DNA from: Aldrovandia affinis
Lineage: Eukaryota > Chordata > Actinopteri > Notacanthiformes > Halosauridae
Assembly: GCA_029706075.1 (NCBI GenBank)
Contig: JAINUG010000033.1
Span: forward strand, 1,984,001-2,048,000
DNA: 64,000 nucleotides
Reading direction: 5' to 3'
Part shown: positions 13,930 to 25,580 of the stretch, one piece after another
Layout of the letters: every line of letters begins with the position of its first letter
Numbering within the stretch: the first letter of the stretch is position 1
The notes under the pieces: model-generated
Told to the model about the DNA's origin: nothing
Databases searched by the model: none
Seen by the model: only the letters and a program-made list of their open reading frames with translations
Made by a program: the position numbers and the translations under genes

Positions 13930-16436
13930 AACTGAAAAGGATAGTGTCATGATGTCAGCATGGTAGCTAAACTGACAAAAAAACAGTCTTCAGTTTCCAT
14001 CAGTTATCCTTCTAACTATAATTCAAATGACTTTATGAACTCGTTTACTGATAAGATTGAGACAATCAGAGAACAAATTATGAAAATGACTCCAATATCT
14101 AGCACTCCAACTGCTGAGATAGCACAGGGCTATCAGGAGCAGGGTTGCGTAGAGACCCTTGAGTTTTTCACTCCCTTGGATCTGGACAAATTCAGTAAAC
14201 TGGTTATGTCCTCCAAATCATCTACATGTCTGTTAGACCCCATACCAACAAAGCTTATTAAAGAGCTTTTGCCTGTGCTAGGCCAGCCCATGTTAGATAT
14301 CATAAATACATCCCTATTATTGGGTTGCGTACCTAGGTCTTTAAAAGTAGCAGTAATCAAGCCTCTTCTAAAGAAACCAAATCTTGATCCTGTTAATCTG
14401 AAGAACTATAGGCCCATTTCAAATCTGCCCTTTTTGTCAAAAATTTTAGAGAAATCTGTAGCTCAACAATTAACTGCTTTCCTAAAAACGAATAATCTAT
14501 ATGAAACATTACAATCAAGTTTTAGACCAAACCATAGCACTGAGACAGCACTTATTAAAGTTGTAAATGACTTACTGTTAGCATTGGACACTGGTTGTGT
14601 TTCTATTCTAGTGCTCCTTGACATAAGTGCTGCTTTTGACACTATTGACCACCAGATTCTCCTTCATAGGCTAGAAAACCTGGTTGGTTTTGCGTGGACG
14701 GGCACTCTCATGGTTTAAATCATACTTATTAGACCGGTTTCAATTTGTGCAATTAGATCAAGAGTTCTCTGACTACTCTCAGGTTAAATATGGTATTCCA
14801 CAAGGCTCAGTGCTGGGACCATTACTGTTCTCATTATACTTGCTACCACTCGGTAATGTTATTCGTAAACATGGTGTAAATTTCCATTGCTATGCCGATG
14901 ATACACAGCTGTACATATCAATGAAACCAGGTGAAACACTTAAACTCACTCAATTAGAGGCTTGTATCTCTGATATAAAGAACTGGATGACAGTAAATTT
15001 CCTGCTTTTAAATTCAGATAAAACAGAGATGATGGTTTTGGGCCCCAAAAATTAAGGAACAAGTTGGATCTGCAGTTAAATGCAGGTGATTGCATAGTTA
15101 CATCAAGTATTATGGTTAAGAACCTTGGTTTTATTATTGATCAGGACCTTACATTTGACACTCATATTAAAAACACTTCCAGAGTAGCTTTCTTTCACCT
15201 AAGAAACATAGCTAAAATTCGGCACTTTCTGTCATTAGAGGATGCTAAAACCTTGATGCATGCTTTTGTTGCATCGAGGCTAGACTATTGTAATGCCTTA
15301 TTATCCGGCTCCTCTAGTAGCTCTCTAAAGAGTCTTCAACTAGTACAGAATACAGCGGCACGTATTTTGACTAGATCCAAAAGTATGAGCACATTACTCC
15401 AGTGTTAGCATCACTACATTGGCTTCCTATTAAATATCGGGCTGATTATAAAGTACTGTTGCTAACTTTAAAGCAGTAAACGGACTTGCACCTTTATATC
15501 TGACCGAAATGATTGCCCCTATAAGCCGACACGACTGCTTCGTTCACAAGAAGCCGGCCATCTATTACTCCTAGAATTTTGAAGAGCACAGCTGGTGGTA
15601 GAGCCTTCTCTTTTAGAGCTCCTCTGTTGTGGAACGGTTTACCAAGGCATGTTAGGGATTCGGACACAGTCTCAATTTTTAAGTGTAGATTAAAAACATA
15701 TCTTTTCAGCCTAGCTTACTGCCAAACATAGTCTAGGTGGAGAGATGGAGAAGGCCGTGCCTTAGTGTCTTATGGAGTGAGAAACTTTCCATACTGTCAC
15801 CTCCTCAATGTGTTACCACCACTATTATGCTGGTTATCCTTGATCAGGTGTGGATTGTTTGGAACTCTCACATGGCTGCGTGTTTTCTCTGTCCCTCTCC
15901 TAATAGGTATGCTGCCATAGCTTACACCTGTTGGGGCTAACTGTATATTTCCTATGCTTGTGCTCCCCTGCTCTTACATAGTGCTACTGGCTATAGCACT
16001 GCTTTTTCTGACTGCATGTTCTCTTCTCTGCCTCGGCCTCTGACTCGGGGCACCTGCCCCGAGCCCTAGATCCTGCGAGAAGTGTGAGCTGCCCCCATCA
16101 ACCCTCACCCCACGCCAACCCCAGTTCCTGGATCTGGACCCTCTCCGCGTGGTTTAGCCCCCCGCTGACTACCTAACTCAGACTAACCTTGGACTGACCA
16201 TGACATGGTCTTTTTTGGACATACCCTGTGCCGGCCAGAAGAGGATGGGCTCCCCCCCTTTTTAGTCTGGTTCCTCCCAAGGTTTCTCCCTACCTAGGGA
16301 GTTTTTCCTTGCCACTGTTGCCGTTAGGCTTGCTTTTGGGGGGGTCTAGGCCTGGGTTCCCCCTCTGTTAAGCGTTTTGTGACAATTCTGTTGTGAAAAG
16401 CGCTATACAAATAAACTTGATTTGATTTGATTTGAT
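13930..16436 (+). mobile_element. L2-clade LINE, 5'-truncated
   Basis: Reverse transcriptase and C-terminal region of a non-LTR retrotransposon, with a 3' UTR ending gcgctatacaaataaacttg and a TTGAT-unit tail (16,418-16,436). The 3' UTR phrase gggagtttttccttgccact is characteristic of fish L2/Maui-type elements. No apurinic endonuclease domain is present, so the copy is truncated at its 5' end, somewhere near 13.9 kb. The tail differs from the UnaL2-type copies elsewhere in the window, so a second L2 lineage is present. No target-site duplication was found. Confidence 0.8.
13960..15700 (+). pseudogene. L2-type reverse transcriptase, decayed
   Basis: Translated pieces show RT blocks in order: NYRPISNLPFLSKILEKSV, SSFRPNHSTETALIKVVND, LVLLDISAAFDTIDHQILL (first catalytic Asp), [32 protein letters not shown] (catalytic YADD), and [14 protein letters not shown]. 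The post-RT region follows (LGFIIDQDLTFDTHI, SRLDYCNALLSG, and ASLHWLPIKYRADYKVLL in another frame). The frame shifts near 14,685, near 15,050 and near 15,395, and a stop lies near 15,478, so it cannot make a full protein. The DD residues themselves are intact. Confidence 0.85.
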
Positions 16437-17914
16437 GTAGCTGCAGGGTATTTTCCACAAAGATACATGAGGACCAACACATAATCAATACCCACATTTC
16501 TGTGGATATGGGGAATAGAGTCCCTAAAATGGCACTTGATTCGATTTTTACAGAAACTTGTGAGTTCAGTGGTAACTGAAATTATTAAAAATGCTTTGCA
16601 ATACTATTACAAAGGTTTTTTTAGTGTTTTTTTTTACTATTACAAAGGTGGATCGAGTACTCAAAACCTGTACTCAAGCAAAATTAAGGTTACTTCATGG
16701 AAAATGAACTCAAGTAGAAGTGAAAGTAGCCATCCTACAAAATTACTTGTGTAAGAGTATTTTGTCCAAAAACTATTCAAGTACAAGTTACAAATTTTAA
16801 CTGGAACATGTATTTTATTGTAGTAATGAATTAAAAACATACAGCTGGTTAACTACCATGGCAGGACATACAGCTGGTTAACTAACTAACATGACAGAAT
16901 TGTAACAGAATTGGGACAATTGCTATGAGTCTATTTTGAGCTTGCCTACTAACGGGAGTTCAACCTGACCAATCAGATAACAGGATTTACCGTCTATCTT
17001 CTCAAGGCTAGGCCACCCTGGAAGTTAAATAGCTACCTTTTCTATCATGTGAATGCTATATTTATGTGCTAGCCCCTTCCATTTTAATTTACCTGTTGAA
17101 CCCTATGGACTTCTTTCCATTTTTCACTACCTTTGTTTTTTTTTACAGCTTGCTCAACGTAATCCAACACAAACTCCAAATATTGAATCACAGTTGTATT
17201 ATACGTCTCTGAGCTACCCCTTGTGCCATACATTCTAGTCCTAGATGGTATACTCACATGTGCAGCAGGTCAAAGTTAAAAGGTGATTTTCATTTTATGA
17301 AAAAAAGATTAGGGTGTATAATCTCTTTACTTTACTGGTGGAAAAAAACTGTGCTTCTAGCTTTTAGAATAATAGAGAAAATGACAGATGAGAAGGGTCT
17401 GTCTGCAGCCGCCCACCTCCAGGACTCACTATGCTGTGGTAATAGCTCCACTCTCAGGCAAGGAAATGACATAATCCAGCCAGAAGTTTCCCCAGTAAAC
17501 AGAACTTGCTTAGTACGCTCAGAGATTTTAGAGTAGAGATGGTCCACTCCTGCCTTCTTCCGTGTTCTGATTGCATTGCATCATGGATACCACAGGGAGT
17601 GCTCAGAGCTGAATTCTCCATTGACTTAAATTCATAAAACACCTAATTATGCATTCAGACTGCTCTGGGTTGGTCACAACTTAATACTTTAAAAAAATCC
17701 TATTGATCACAACAGACACAATATTACTGGAGTAAGATATGTTCTTTGTTTTGGCGTGATAAATGCTTATAAATTTCATTAGGTATTCATGTGAAGCATT
17801 CAGTGTGGAAAGCACAGTAAAGCAGTATTTAATAAAAGGGCCTGGTTAGCAGAGCAGGTTCATTCAGTTCACTGTCACTGGCTAATTTATGTTATATGCC
17901 GGGTGACATTATCA
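16437..17914. other. Non-coding stretch with two diverged interspersed repeats
   Basis: Contains a fragment at about 16,640-16,800 rich in the motif gtactcaagta, a pattern common to a fish interspersed repeat family I cannot name with certainty. A segment at about 17,120-17,250 resembles one at 23,066-23,215. The rest shows nothing recognisable. Confidence 0.45.
17120..17250 (+). repeat. Unclassified dispersed repeat, copy A
   Basis: Roughly 130 bp aligning by eye to 23,066-23,215: tttttcactacctttg / tttttcactgccttta, then gtaatccaacacaa / gtaatctaacacaa, then acattctagtcctagatgg / acattctactcctagatgg. Order and spacing are conserved, so they share an origin. Both lie on the + strand. No termini were identified. 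Confidence 0.5.
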
Positions 17915-17967
17915 CAGTGGTGGGCCGTCAGGGCCTGCAAGGCCTTCTCTGCTGGCCTAAAAAATAT

Positions 17968-18515
17968 CTGAATCACAGACTGATGTTAATTATATTTTGT
18001 CCATGAATACTTATGAAATAATTCCAAGCACCTAGGCGGTCTGTCCGCTTGGCCTTTCATAGCTGATGTTAATTATATTTTTTTCCCTGGTTGGTCGCTG
18101 CGTGTTCCCCCAGATGTGTATTTTCATATTAAAGCATTTAACCAATCACATTTCAGCCATCATTTGTTGCCACGGTCAAAGAAATCTGCCTGGAGGCCTT
18201 CACAATCAATTCTGAAGGCCCTGTAGCATAAAATAAGTGTTGATCAAACTGTTGCTTCAACCAATCAAATTTTGAATTGGAGACACCAAGGCCTTCTAGA
18301 AGGCCTAGGTACGTCAGCGTATTCACACCCTTTGATTGGATAGTCAGAGAGTGTCTGACTATGATGTAATGTTAAATGCTTTAATATGAAAATACACGTC
18401 TGGAAGGAGCGCAGCCAGGGGAAAAGCTATGAAAGGAAGCGGACAGACCATTTGGAATTATTTAATAAGTATTCATGGACAAAATATAATTAACATCAGT
18501 CTGTGATTCAGACAT
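17968..18515. repeat. Long imperfect inverted repeat inside the hAT relic
   Basis: The left arm (about 17,968-18,147) and the right arm (about 18,360-18,515) are reverse complements: gttaattatattttgtccat and atggacaaaatataattaac, ggtctgtccgctt and aagcggacagacc, and attttcatattaaagcattt and aaatgctttaatatgaaaat. Arms are about 150 bp with indels, separated by roughly 210 bp. A transcript across it would fold into a long hairpin. Confidence 0.75.
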
Positions 18516-18715
18516 TTGAGCGGACATTTTCAGCCCTAAAGCGAATTAAAACTTATGCCAGAAATACATCAGGGCAGGCTCGACTTTCAGCATTAGCTTC
18601 GATGGCGATAGAAAAGGATTTCTTGATGGAACTGAAACACACGGATAATCTGTAGGACAGAGTAATTGAACTCTTTTTGAGGAAAGAAAGGAGGATGGAT
18701 TTTGTGTACAAATAA
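18512..18715 (+). pseudogene. hAT transposase C-terminal dimerisation fossil
   Basis: A + frame reads TFERTFSALKRIKTYARNTS, then ARLSALASMAIEKDF, then, after one in-frame TAG, DRVIELFLRKERRMDFVYK and a stop. The R-x-FSALKRIKT block followed by LSALA is the conserved dimerisation region of hAT transposases and their domesticated relatives such as ZMYM1-like proteins. No zinc finger or DDE core is visible upstream. One internal stop and the lack of the catalytic part make it a fossil. Confidence 0.75.
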
Positions 18716-19387
18716 TAAGGATTTTTGGTGAGTAAAATGTTGCTATTTTCCTAAATAATATTGCAATTTTATGAGGTTATTATTGATGTTTCATGTTACG
18801 ATCTTGTTTAGCTAGCTATCTAACCAGCTAAGTTTATGTAATAAACATGAGCCGTGACTCGAATAAAAATAGCGATCATAAAACAGGTCAGCTAGCGCTT
18901 TTTCTTATTATGATCAGTGTGTTTGTATGATTTAATGAAGTGGCTAACTTATTATAGCTAACCACCTTAGTCTTTAACATTAACTTTGTATCATTCAATT
19001 TTTAATAACAAGCTAGCCAGCATGCAAGGCAGATAACAACATGTTACGGCAGGCTGCATTACAAAATGTTATAGATAGCATAACTATCCCACACTGAACA
19101 CAGGCTGGTTCTGGTTCTGCCGATCCGGTCTTGCGGTGAGAAGAGAACCGTGTCTCTCTGGTGGCAGCAGTGAGTTGTCTTTCTGTAAGCACAGATTCTC
19201 ACCCGCTGTGATGAGGCAGGCCTGGGTCTGTGAGAGGGGACAGTGACCCCCCCCCGTCTTCCTCTGTTATGTCCTGTCCCTACACCGTCCCCATAGCCCC
19301 ATGTTTATACTGCATTTCTGCATAATAAGAATAAGATGGTTTTTATAGCCATAAAATAGTTGAGGGGTGGATCGATTCAGACGGAGC

Positions 19388-19499
19388 CATAGGCGTAGCG
19401 TGGGGGCTGCTACCCCCCCGGTCCGCGAAATAAATAAACTGGTCTCAGCTTTCTCTCACGTGTACCCGCCCCGTCCGCGGAAAAGGCGCTACGCCACTG
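19388..19499. mobile_element. 112-bp hAT-like MITE nested in the larger hAT relic
   Basis: Ends read CATAGGCGTAGCG and, inverted, CAGTGGCGTAGCG. Flanks gacggagc (19,380-19,387) and ggcagagc (19,500-19,507) match at six of eight positions, compatible with a decayed 8-bp duplication. It lies within 50 bp of the right end of the host element. Confidence 0.5.
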
Positions 19500-20664
19500 G
19501 GCAGAGCAGTACTGAAGGCCTAGGTGTGAAATGCATGGCCCGCCACTGCATTATCATGTAAGTTGCACTATAGATATCTGCTTAATGGGGTAATGGAGTA
19601 GCCAATGAGTTAGGTTCATATTAGTGCAACTAGCTATAGGTTATTAGCTTGCCTGTGTTGCCTGTGTTTCATGCCTCACTAGATTCATAGTTAGCTACCT
19701 GGCTAGCAAACTTAGCCAGCCAGCAAGCAGGCCTAACTTCACATTAGCAAGCTCATGGGAGAGCTGCTTGGCTAGCTAGTTAGCTAAAAGATGAACGCAT
19801 GTTCAGATTACAGACTTCTTCTGTAATGTTTTTTACTATGAGAATACTGCTACAAGAATAATATTGTTCTTCCACTGGAATCAACGCCAGTGTCTAGCAG
19901 GCTGGAAAGTAAGTACACCACTGGCAAGGGGTTCGCTGGTCAACAGAAAAGAAGCACCTAGGCAATGTGAGTTAACCCTACCCCATCATGAATATTCATA
20001 GCCAAGTGAGCTTTTATTTCATCCCATAAACTTCACTTTGCAACTGTACTTACAATATATGTGCACACCAGTCAGAATAGTGACCGGACATGCGAATCAA
20101 GTTTTTAAGAAAAATACATTTTTTGGGTGGGAAGGAATGTCTGAATATGTTAATATAAAAGACCTTTTAACATGGTTATCAAAAAGATAGCTAATAGCCC
20201 ACCATTTGAAATTCAGAGCTGTTTAGACAATCTAAACAAGCAATTTAACACAAAATTATCATAATAATAATGCAATTTAATGCTTCAATAAGACTGAGCA
20301 AATCAAGAGAACACGAAATCTCTGGTGTCTTCAATAAGACAGCGCCTAGCAACTAAAGAGAACAAGCGATCTCTGGTTTTCTGACAGGAACACACAATTT
20401 CCATGCCTGAGAATGGAACTATCCCCACAGCACAGCGAGTCCTGGTAGTGAAAGGCTGCCAGCAGATGCTGTGTTGTTGTGCTTGGTCAAGATCAAGACC
20501 AAAGAAATACAAATAAAATGTGTTAGCATAATAGAATTGGCTCATTGACCACATAATTTAAATCTAACCAGTGAGAAAATGTAAAGGCAGATAATTACAA
20601 TCCTTTCTTAAGTACATGTAATGCTTTATTTGTGGTGCATTATTACCCATCTCTGTACTATTTC

Positions 20665-20700
<36 letters not shown>
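20665..20700. repeat. AAT microsatellite
   Basis: Twelve uninterrupted AAT-type units. Confidence 0.9.
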
Positions 20701-20701
<1 letters not shown>

Positions 20702-21250
20702 CATAATACTACTTGCTTAAACTCATTGATTCAAAGTTAAGGAGAAAGAACACTGTTAGTTAGGTTGAATTCAGGTCAAAGTATTTTCAACTTGGAGCGT
20801 TTTTTTTATACTGTGCTAGAAGATATGCAAGTGAATCTTGACATTCTGTTTACTCCACTTCATGCCATGAGGCATTCGATCAGCAGATTCTCTAATTCAA
20901 CACATCTCACTGTCAACCACCAACACCCAAAGCCAATCAATGCCCAACTACACGCCAGACAGGCTGCCAATTGTCGTCCTTGAAATGTACACCTCTTATC
21001 CAGTCAGTACTACAGAACCTCTCCTGCAGTACTGTATGGTCTGTAGTGTGTAAAATAGTTAACTGGGAGGCACAGTAAGTCAAAAGGCACAATTAGCTAT
21101 TCCAAACTGGGGGGAAAAGGTACACAAAAATGTTTTCTCAAGCTTTTCAAAAACATATTCTTACATCTCAAATGTTACATCCAGAAGATGTAAAGGAAGC
21201 TAGTATAAAGTTTTATTAACTTTTGCTGCATCCCAGGGGACTCTGTAAAC

Positions 21251-21647
21251 TGTGAGGACACAACAGCCTCACCTACAGGCACACACACCTGAGGGCGATT
21301 GATAAATATCCCAGGAGTTGCTCATTGCCTGTTATAAAGGCAGAGACTGGTGTGCCACATGAGAGAGTCCAAGGTGAACACAATGATTGTGTAGGATGGC
21401 TTGCCACGCAACCTCAATTCAAGGCTGCTTGAAGCTTGTCCTCCCAGACTTTGTGCGAGGTCGGCTGTCTATGTATGTAAGCCCAGGCCTGGGATATATC
21501 CTGTTGGCTCTTTTATTTTATTTTCTGTTAAGTTTTTATAGACTCCCTATAAAGCAAGTAACAAAGTGGCTGTTGGTCTCTTTACTGTTGTTTTGGTATC
21601 CATGTATCATGCAGTCACAACACCACCACACCTACTGCCATGTCACA
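21251..21647 (+). mobile_element. Candidate solo LTR
   Basis: A 397-bp block begins tgtgaggaca and ends atgtcaca, giving matching TGTGA...TCACA termini. It holds a TATAAA-like box near 21,332. Flanking bases taaac and aaagc are not a clean duplication. No internal retroelement sequence adjoins it. A fossil at best; the family is unknown. Confidence 0.35.
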
Positions 21648-23065
21648 AAAGCACATTAGAACAGTTATTAACAGGGCAAAATGGCACTGTATTTATATAA
21701 TCTCTACAAAGCATACTCATACAACTCATACAAAGCATATACTCTCTGTACATCTATAAAAAAAACTATTTCTAAATTTGCTCTGTCGACCAAATTATTG
21801 ATAACAAAATTATGTTACAAATCAAATTTAATCAATATATTTCAAATGTCACATCCCAAAATTCTTAAGTGTAAATGAAATAATTTATATCAGTTTAATA
21901 TTCTGTGTTTGAAAATATCACCTCATAAAGCTTATGTAAATCCTTACAATAATGCTGATTGATATTTAACTTTACAACCTTAAAAGGCCTAAAACATGTC
22001 ATACAATACTGACACTTATAACATGAGCACCATCATATAAAAACATATACTTCATATACCCTAAATGTGAAGAATTACTCATACTTTCAAACAATACTAT
22101 GAGAAAATGACCAACCATCTAGAACAGGACATCTTATGGAGCTAGTTGATATGCTATTATTATTTGTAATAACTTTACTATGCACAAACATATCAGTGAT
22201 CCAACTTGAATATATAATAAATTGATGCTGTAACAAGTGCACTTATGCAAACATACTGTATATGCTATACGAGGAGAAAATGTTGAAGATTTATTAAGAG
22301 TTTAAATAGTGTATAACTTGAAAACATTACTTTACAGATCACAAGCACTCCATCAGATCATCATAGACTTTTGCTGACACTTGGCAAGGTTGCTCACATT
22401 GACTGCATTCTCTTGAGATGGACTACTAGATGACAAGATGAAGAAACACAGGGCCAAGTTACTTGAAGGAATATAGGAAAATATGGGAAGCATTGCTTTG
22501 GAACAGTGCTTGTTTATTTTATGTGAAATATATTGATGAAAGTTAAGCTTTAACTTGACATCTGTGGCACTGCAGATGGCTGCAACACCATGGACAACCA
22601 CCTGAGCCCTACCTGGAAGCTGCAAGACCATGGACAGCCCTCTCTTCTCTACCTGCAGCTTCAGCACCCTGGGCAGATCTGGTAAACAAAGGCATGGAAG
22701 AGCAGATGCAGCCCATTCCCCATCACCCAGCTGCAGCCAGTTTCTAATCAGCCAACAGGGCTGATTGCTTTGGCTATAACAAGAACTGGCTGTGACATTC
22801 AATTGACAATATGGATTTAATGTTTTAATCCCAAGTAAGTAATAGTTGTTGAGGCTGGCATTTACATTTTCCAGGCTGCACCAGATAAAAGCGGATGGCT
22901 ACAGAGGTCTTGTCTCATGGCAGCAATATTCTTTGCCTGAAAATATACATTTCACTACTGGTTGGATTTGACAATCATAATTTATTAACATCACCTGCAG
23001 AAAGCAGGAGTAAATTTTCAATTTTTGTTAGAGATATTCACTAGCCTTTTTAATACTATATGAAT

Positions 23066-23215
23066 TTGCAGTTTTTCACTGCCTTTACTAGTTTTTCACA
23101 TGATTGTTCAGGGTAATCTAACACAAGCCCAAGTTATTAATCATTTATACTGCATCAGAACTCCCTTAGTTACCCCACAATATACACATTCTACTCCTAG
23201 ATGGGATATATAATC
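23066..23215 (+). repeat. Unclassified dispersed repeat, copy B
   Basis: Diverged copy of the segment at 17,120-17,250, in the same orientation and roughly 70 percent alike by eye. No termini or coding trace seen. Confidence 0.5.
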
Positions 23216-23569
23216 CCAGGGGTGTCACTTATCAACTGTGTTGAATATTGGAGGGATGATCCAAATGATCCAAAGAAAAAAGGGGGGGCGGTTCTCCGAT
23301 ATAAATAAATTACATAATAAGACTCCTCATGATTTCTGACCGGTAAAATAGAGAAAATGTAATCTAATTTTATTGACAATAGTTTTAATAATTTTAAGTC
23401 ATCTTGACTTGAATTGTCAATACTTAGTTTGTTCTGCAAATTTCAGAGTCACGTACTGTTCTGCTGTGAGTGCACTAACTGTTCAAAATTATTGAACTGT
23501 TAAATTATGAGCTCTTATTGTCAACCGAATTCAGATTAGGCAAATAGGGTAACAGAGCCTGCTACATCA

Positions 23570-23732
23570 TCAGATGTTCGTCTTGCCAGCCAACCGGTTC
23601 CACTCGCCATCTTCCCTGTTCACCTTCCAGCCTGCTTGTTTGTCTGTCCAGAAAATAAACCTTCATGTTCATTCCATTCCATCTCCGTGTCTTGCGTTTG
23701 GGTTCGTTCTGGGAAGCCTCCTAACAGTCCTG
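23570..23732 (+). mobile_element. Candidate LTR 3' part (Gypsy-like)
   Basis: The order AATAAA (in gaaaataaacctt), then gtgtcttgcgtttgggttcg and a terminus cctcctaaca resembles the R-U5 end of fish Gypsy LTRs. The left border is not defined and no internal region adjoins it. Confidence 0.35.
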
Positions 23733-24471
23733 TCCCTGAGTCTGCACTAAACTGTGCTGGTACCTCATCTTCTTACATGGAAATGGAATGCATTTATTTA
23801 CCAAAATTACAGAATAGGGTGATCATTGAATCATTCTACATTACCGTGCTTCTCAAACTTGTGTTTAATGTGAACATGGACACACGCTGCAAAGCACTAA
23901 CGAGCACAGAGTACCTATCATATTGAAAAATGTAGGTCATACTGCTGCTTTAAAAGGAAAATACAATTTGAGGTTAGGGCTAAATATACATATATGGGTT
24001 AAACATATGCTAGAGTTCATTGTCTGTAACTTTTATTTTCTGCCTCATGACATAGGGTCCTTATGTCAGCTTTTCTTTTCATGTTAGCTGGCCCAACAAA
24101 AAAAGGTGTTAATGTAGTTAGCTAGCTACTGTCTACTAGCTAACATTACCTTACTGGACATGTACTGGATGAAGTAACTAAGATGATCTTTAATCTGAAA
24201 CAATACATTTTTATGAATTTTAGAAATGCACTGTCATCTGATTTGATCATCAATAACGTGAAAGAAAGTAAGGTAGCTATTATAATTAGGGCTTGATACT
24301 TGGGTACGGTTATTAGCTAGTTATTATCTGTCACATATTTGGTACATAGGGAATTAGCTAGTTGGCTACATATAATTATTTAACAATGTTAACTTTCTAG
24401 AAACATTGCCTTATGCATTGTGTTGTTGTCACGCCAATTTTAGTATCAATGATGATAAACAGTATTTGACA

Positions 24472-24598
24472 TGATATCTGCTGTCCATTGACTTACAAAT
24501 AATTTTAAAATAAATACTAGTACAAAACACTGTTGAAATCACCTGTGAGTATTTCTTATTTTGACACTGCTTTGATATCTGCTGTCCATTGACTTACA
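24472..24598 (+). repeat. 27-bp direct repeat pair
   Basis: The words tgatatctgctgtcc and attgacttacaa occur in succession at about 24,472 and again at about 24,571, 99 bp apart and identical. This looks like a recent local duplication. No element termini were found. Confidence 0.8.
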
Positions 24599-24885
24599 AT
24601 GCCGTTTTCATTGTATTTTGTAGTTATTGTAACCAGATAACACTTTCAATGCAATAAATGCCAAATTTAGGTGTGCTGCAGCCAGAGTAATTGCGATGAA
24701 CACTCCCAGCCACATGCACCACTCTGTTCTTCACATACACAGAACTAGCAAACATTTTATTGTGGAGTACGGATTTCGTACTAACAAGATGGTGGATTTC
24801 CATAATGACAAACAAAAACAAACAAGAGGGCAGCAGTAGAAACCCTGAAAGATGAGAGAGAGACACCAAGGGGCCACGCTATGAG

Positions 24886-25572
24886 CAGAGCCGGATTAAT
24901 ACAGTAGTGGTCCCTGGGCTATTCATAATTTATAGGCCCTCTCATGGCCCCCTACCCCCTGAAACTCATCCATTTACACCACACACTCGCGCGCGCACCA
25001 CACCCTCTGTCACGCTGAACACACCCACAATTACACATCTCACAGAAAAACACCTCTAAAAGGCTACTGCAAGAATGCCATTAGGCCTACCACCACACAC
25101 AAAACACAAGGACTATCTCAAACTTTATAAACGCTTGGCCATTTATTAGTCTATATGGGCAAAATAAGGCTTTCATAAAACAGTGCATCTTTAAATCTGT
25201 TCAGCTCCATCCTAACTCATTATGCACCTTCTATTGAGGTAAAGATAGCCAATGTTGCAAGTAATCATAAAGTACAAGTGAACAGGACATACAACAACAC
25301 AATACCAGTCGGTCACGACACCACCCCGCTTGCTAATGAAAATAGCCATACCAAAATCTTAAATCAATTGTTAGCAATGGTTTGATAGGCTATAGCTAAC
25401 CTAGGCCTAACACACAATGCATGTTTTACATTCTTTGGCATGGTAAGAAGCAAAAATCAAAACTAGGCCATAAGCTATTGAACATTAAGCTACTTAGCTG
25501 GCTATAGTGAACAGTTAGCAAGCTCAACCCCAGGGCTCAAGCCCCGTTAGCCCATGCATTAATCCAGCTATG
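24886..25572. mobile_element. hAT MITE with near-perfect 8-bp duplication
   Basis: Left end CAGAGCCGGATTAA and right end (inverted) CATAGCTGGATTAATGCA form the terminal repeats; subterminal GGGC blocks also match. Flanks gctatgag (24,878-24,885) and ggtatgag (25,573-25,580) agree at seven of eight positions. The 687-bp interior has no transposase similarity, so it is non-autonomous. It contains gctagc-rich sequence. Confidence 0.75.
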
Positions 25573-25580
25573 GGTATGAG

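Larger units (their letters stand above)
17915..19548 (+). mobile_element. hAT transposon relic with intact ends and 8-bp duplication
   Basis: Terminal inverted repeats start CAGTGGTGGGCCGT on the left and CAGTGGCGGGCCAT on the right, both followed further in by aaggccttc or taggccttc. The 8-bp repeat cattatca flanks it exactly at 17,907-17,914 and 19,549-19,556. Inside are a long fold-back repeat, a fossil transposase C-terminus on the + strand, and a smaller hAT-like insertion near the right end. The catalytic core is absent, so it is not autonomous. The coding fossil resembles the hAT dimerisation region of ZMYM1-like proteins. Confidence 0.85.
19557..24471. other. Gene-free stretch
   Basis: No coding exon recognised. 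It is rich in gctagc/agctaa words around 19,600-19,800 and 24,110-24,140. It contains an AAT microsatellite (20,665-20,700), an LTR-like block (21,251-21,647), a dispersed repeat (23,066-23,215) and an LTR-like 3' end (about 23,570-23,732). The 149-codon minus frame at 22,353-22,802 has no domain and lies on a CTGCA/CCATGGACA-rich patch. Confidence 0.5.

Noticed and set aside
22353-22802. 149-codon minus-strand open frame
   Set aside because: No domain, no homology I recognise, compositionally driven by CTGCA/CCATGGACA words; no splice or promoter context.
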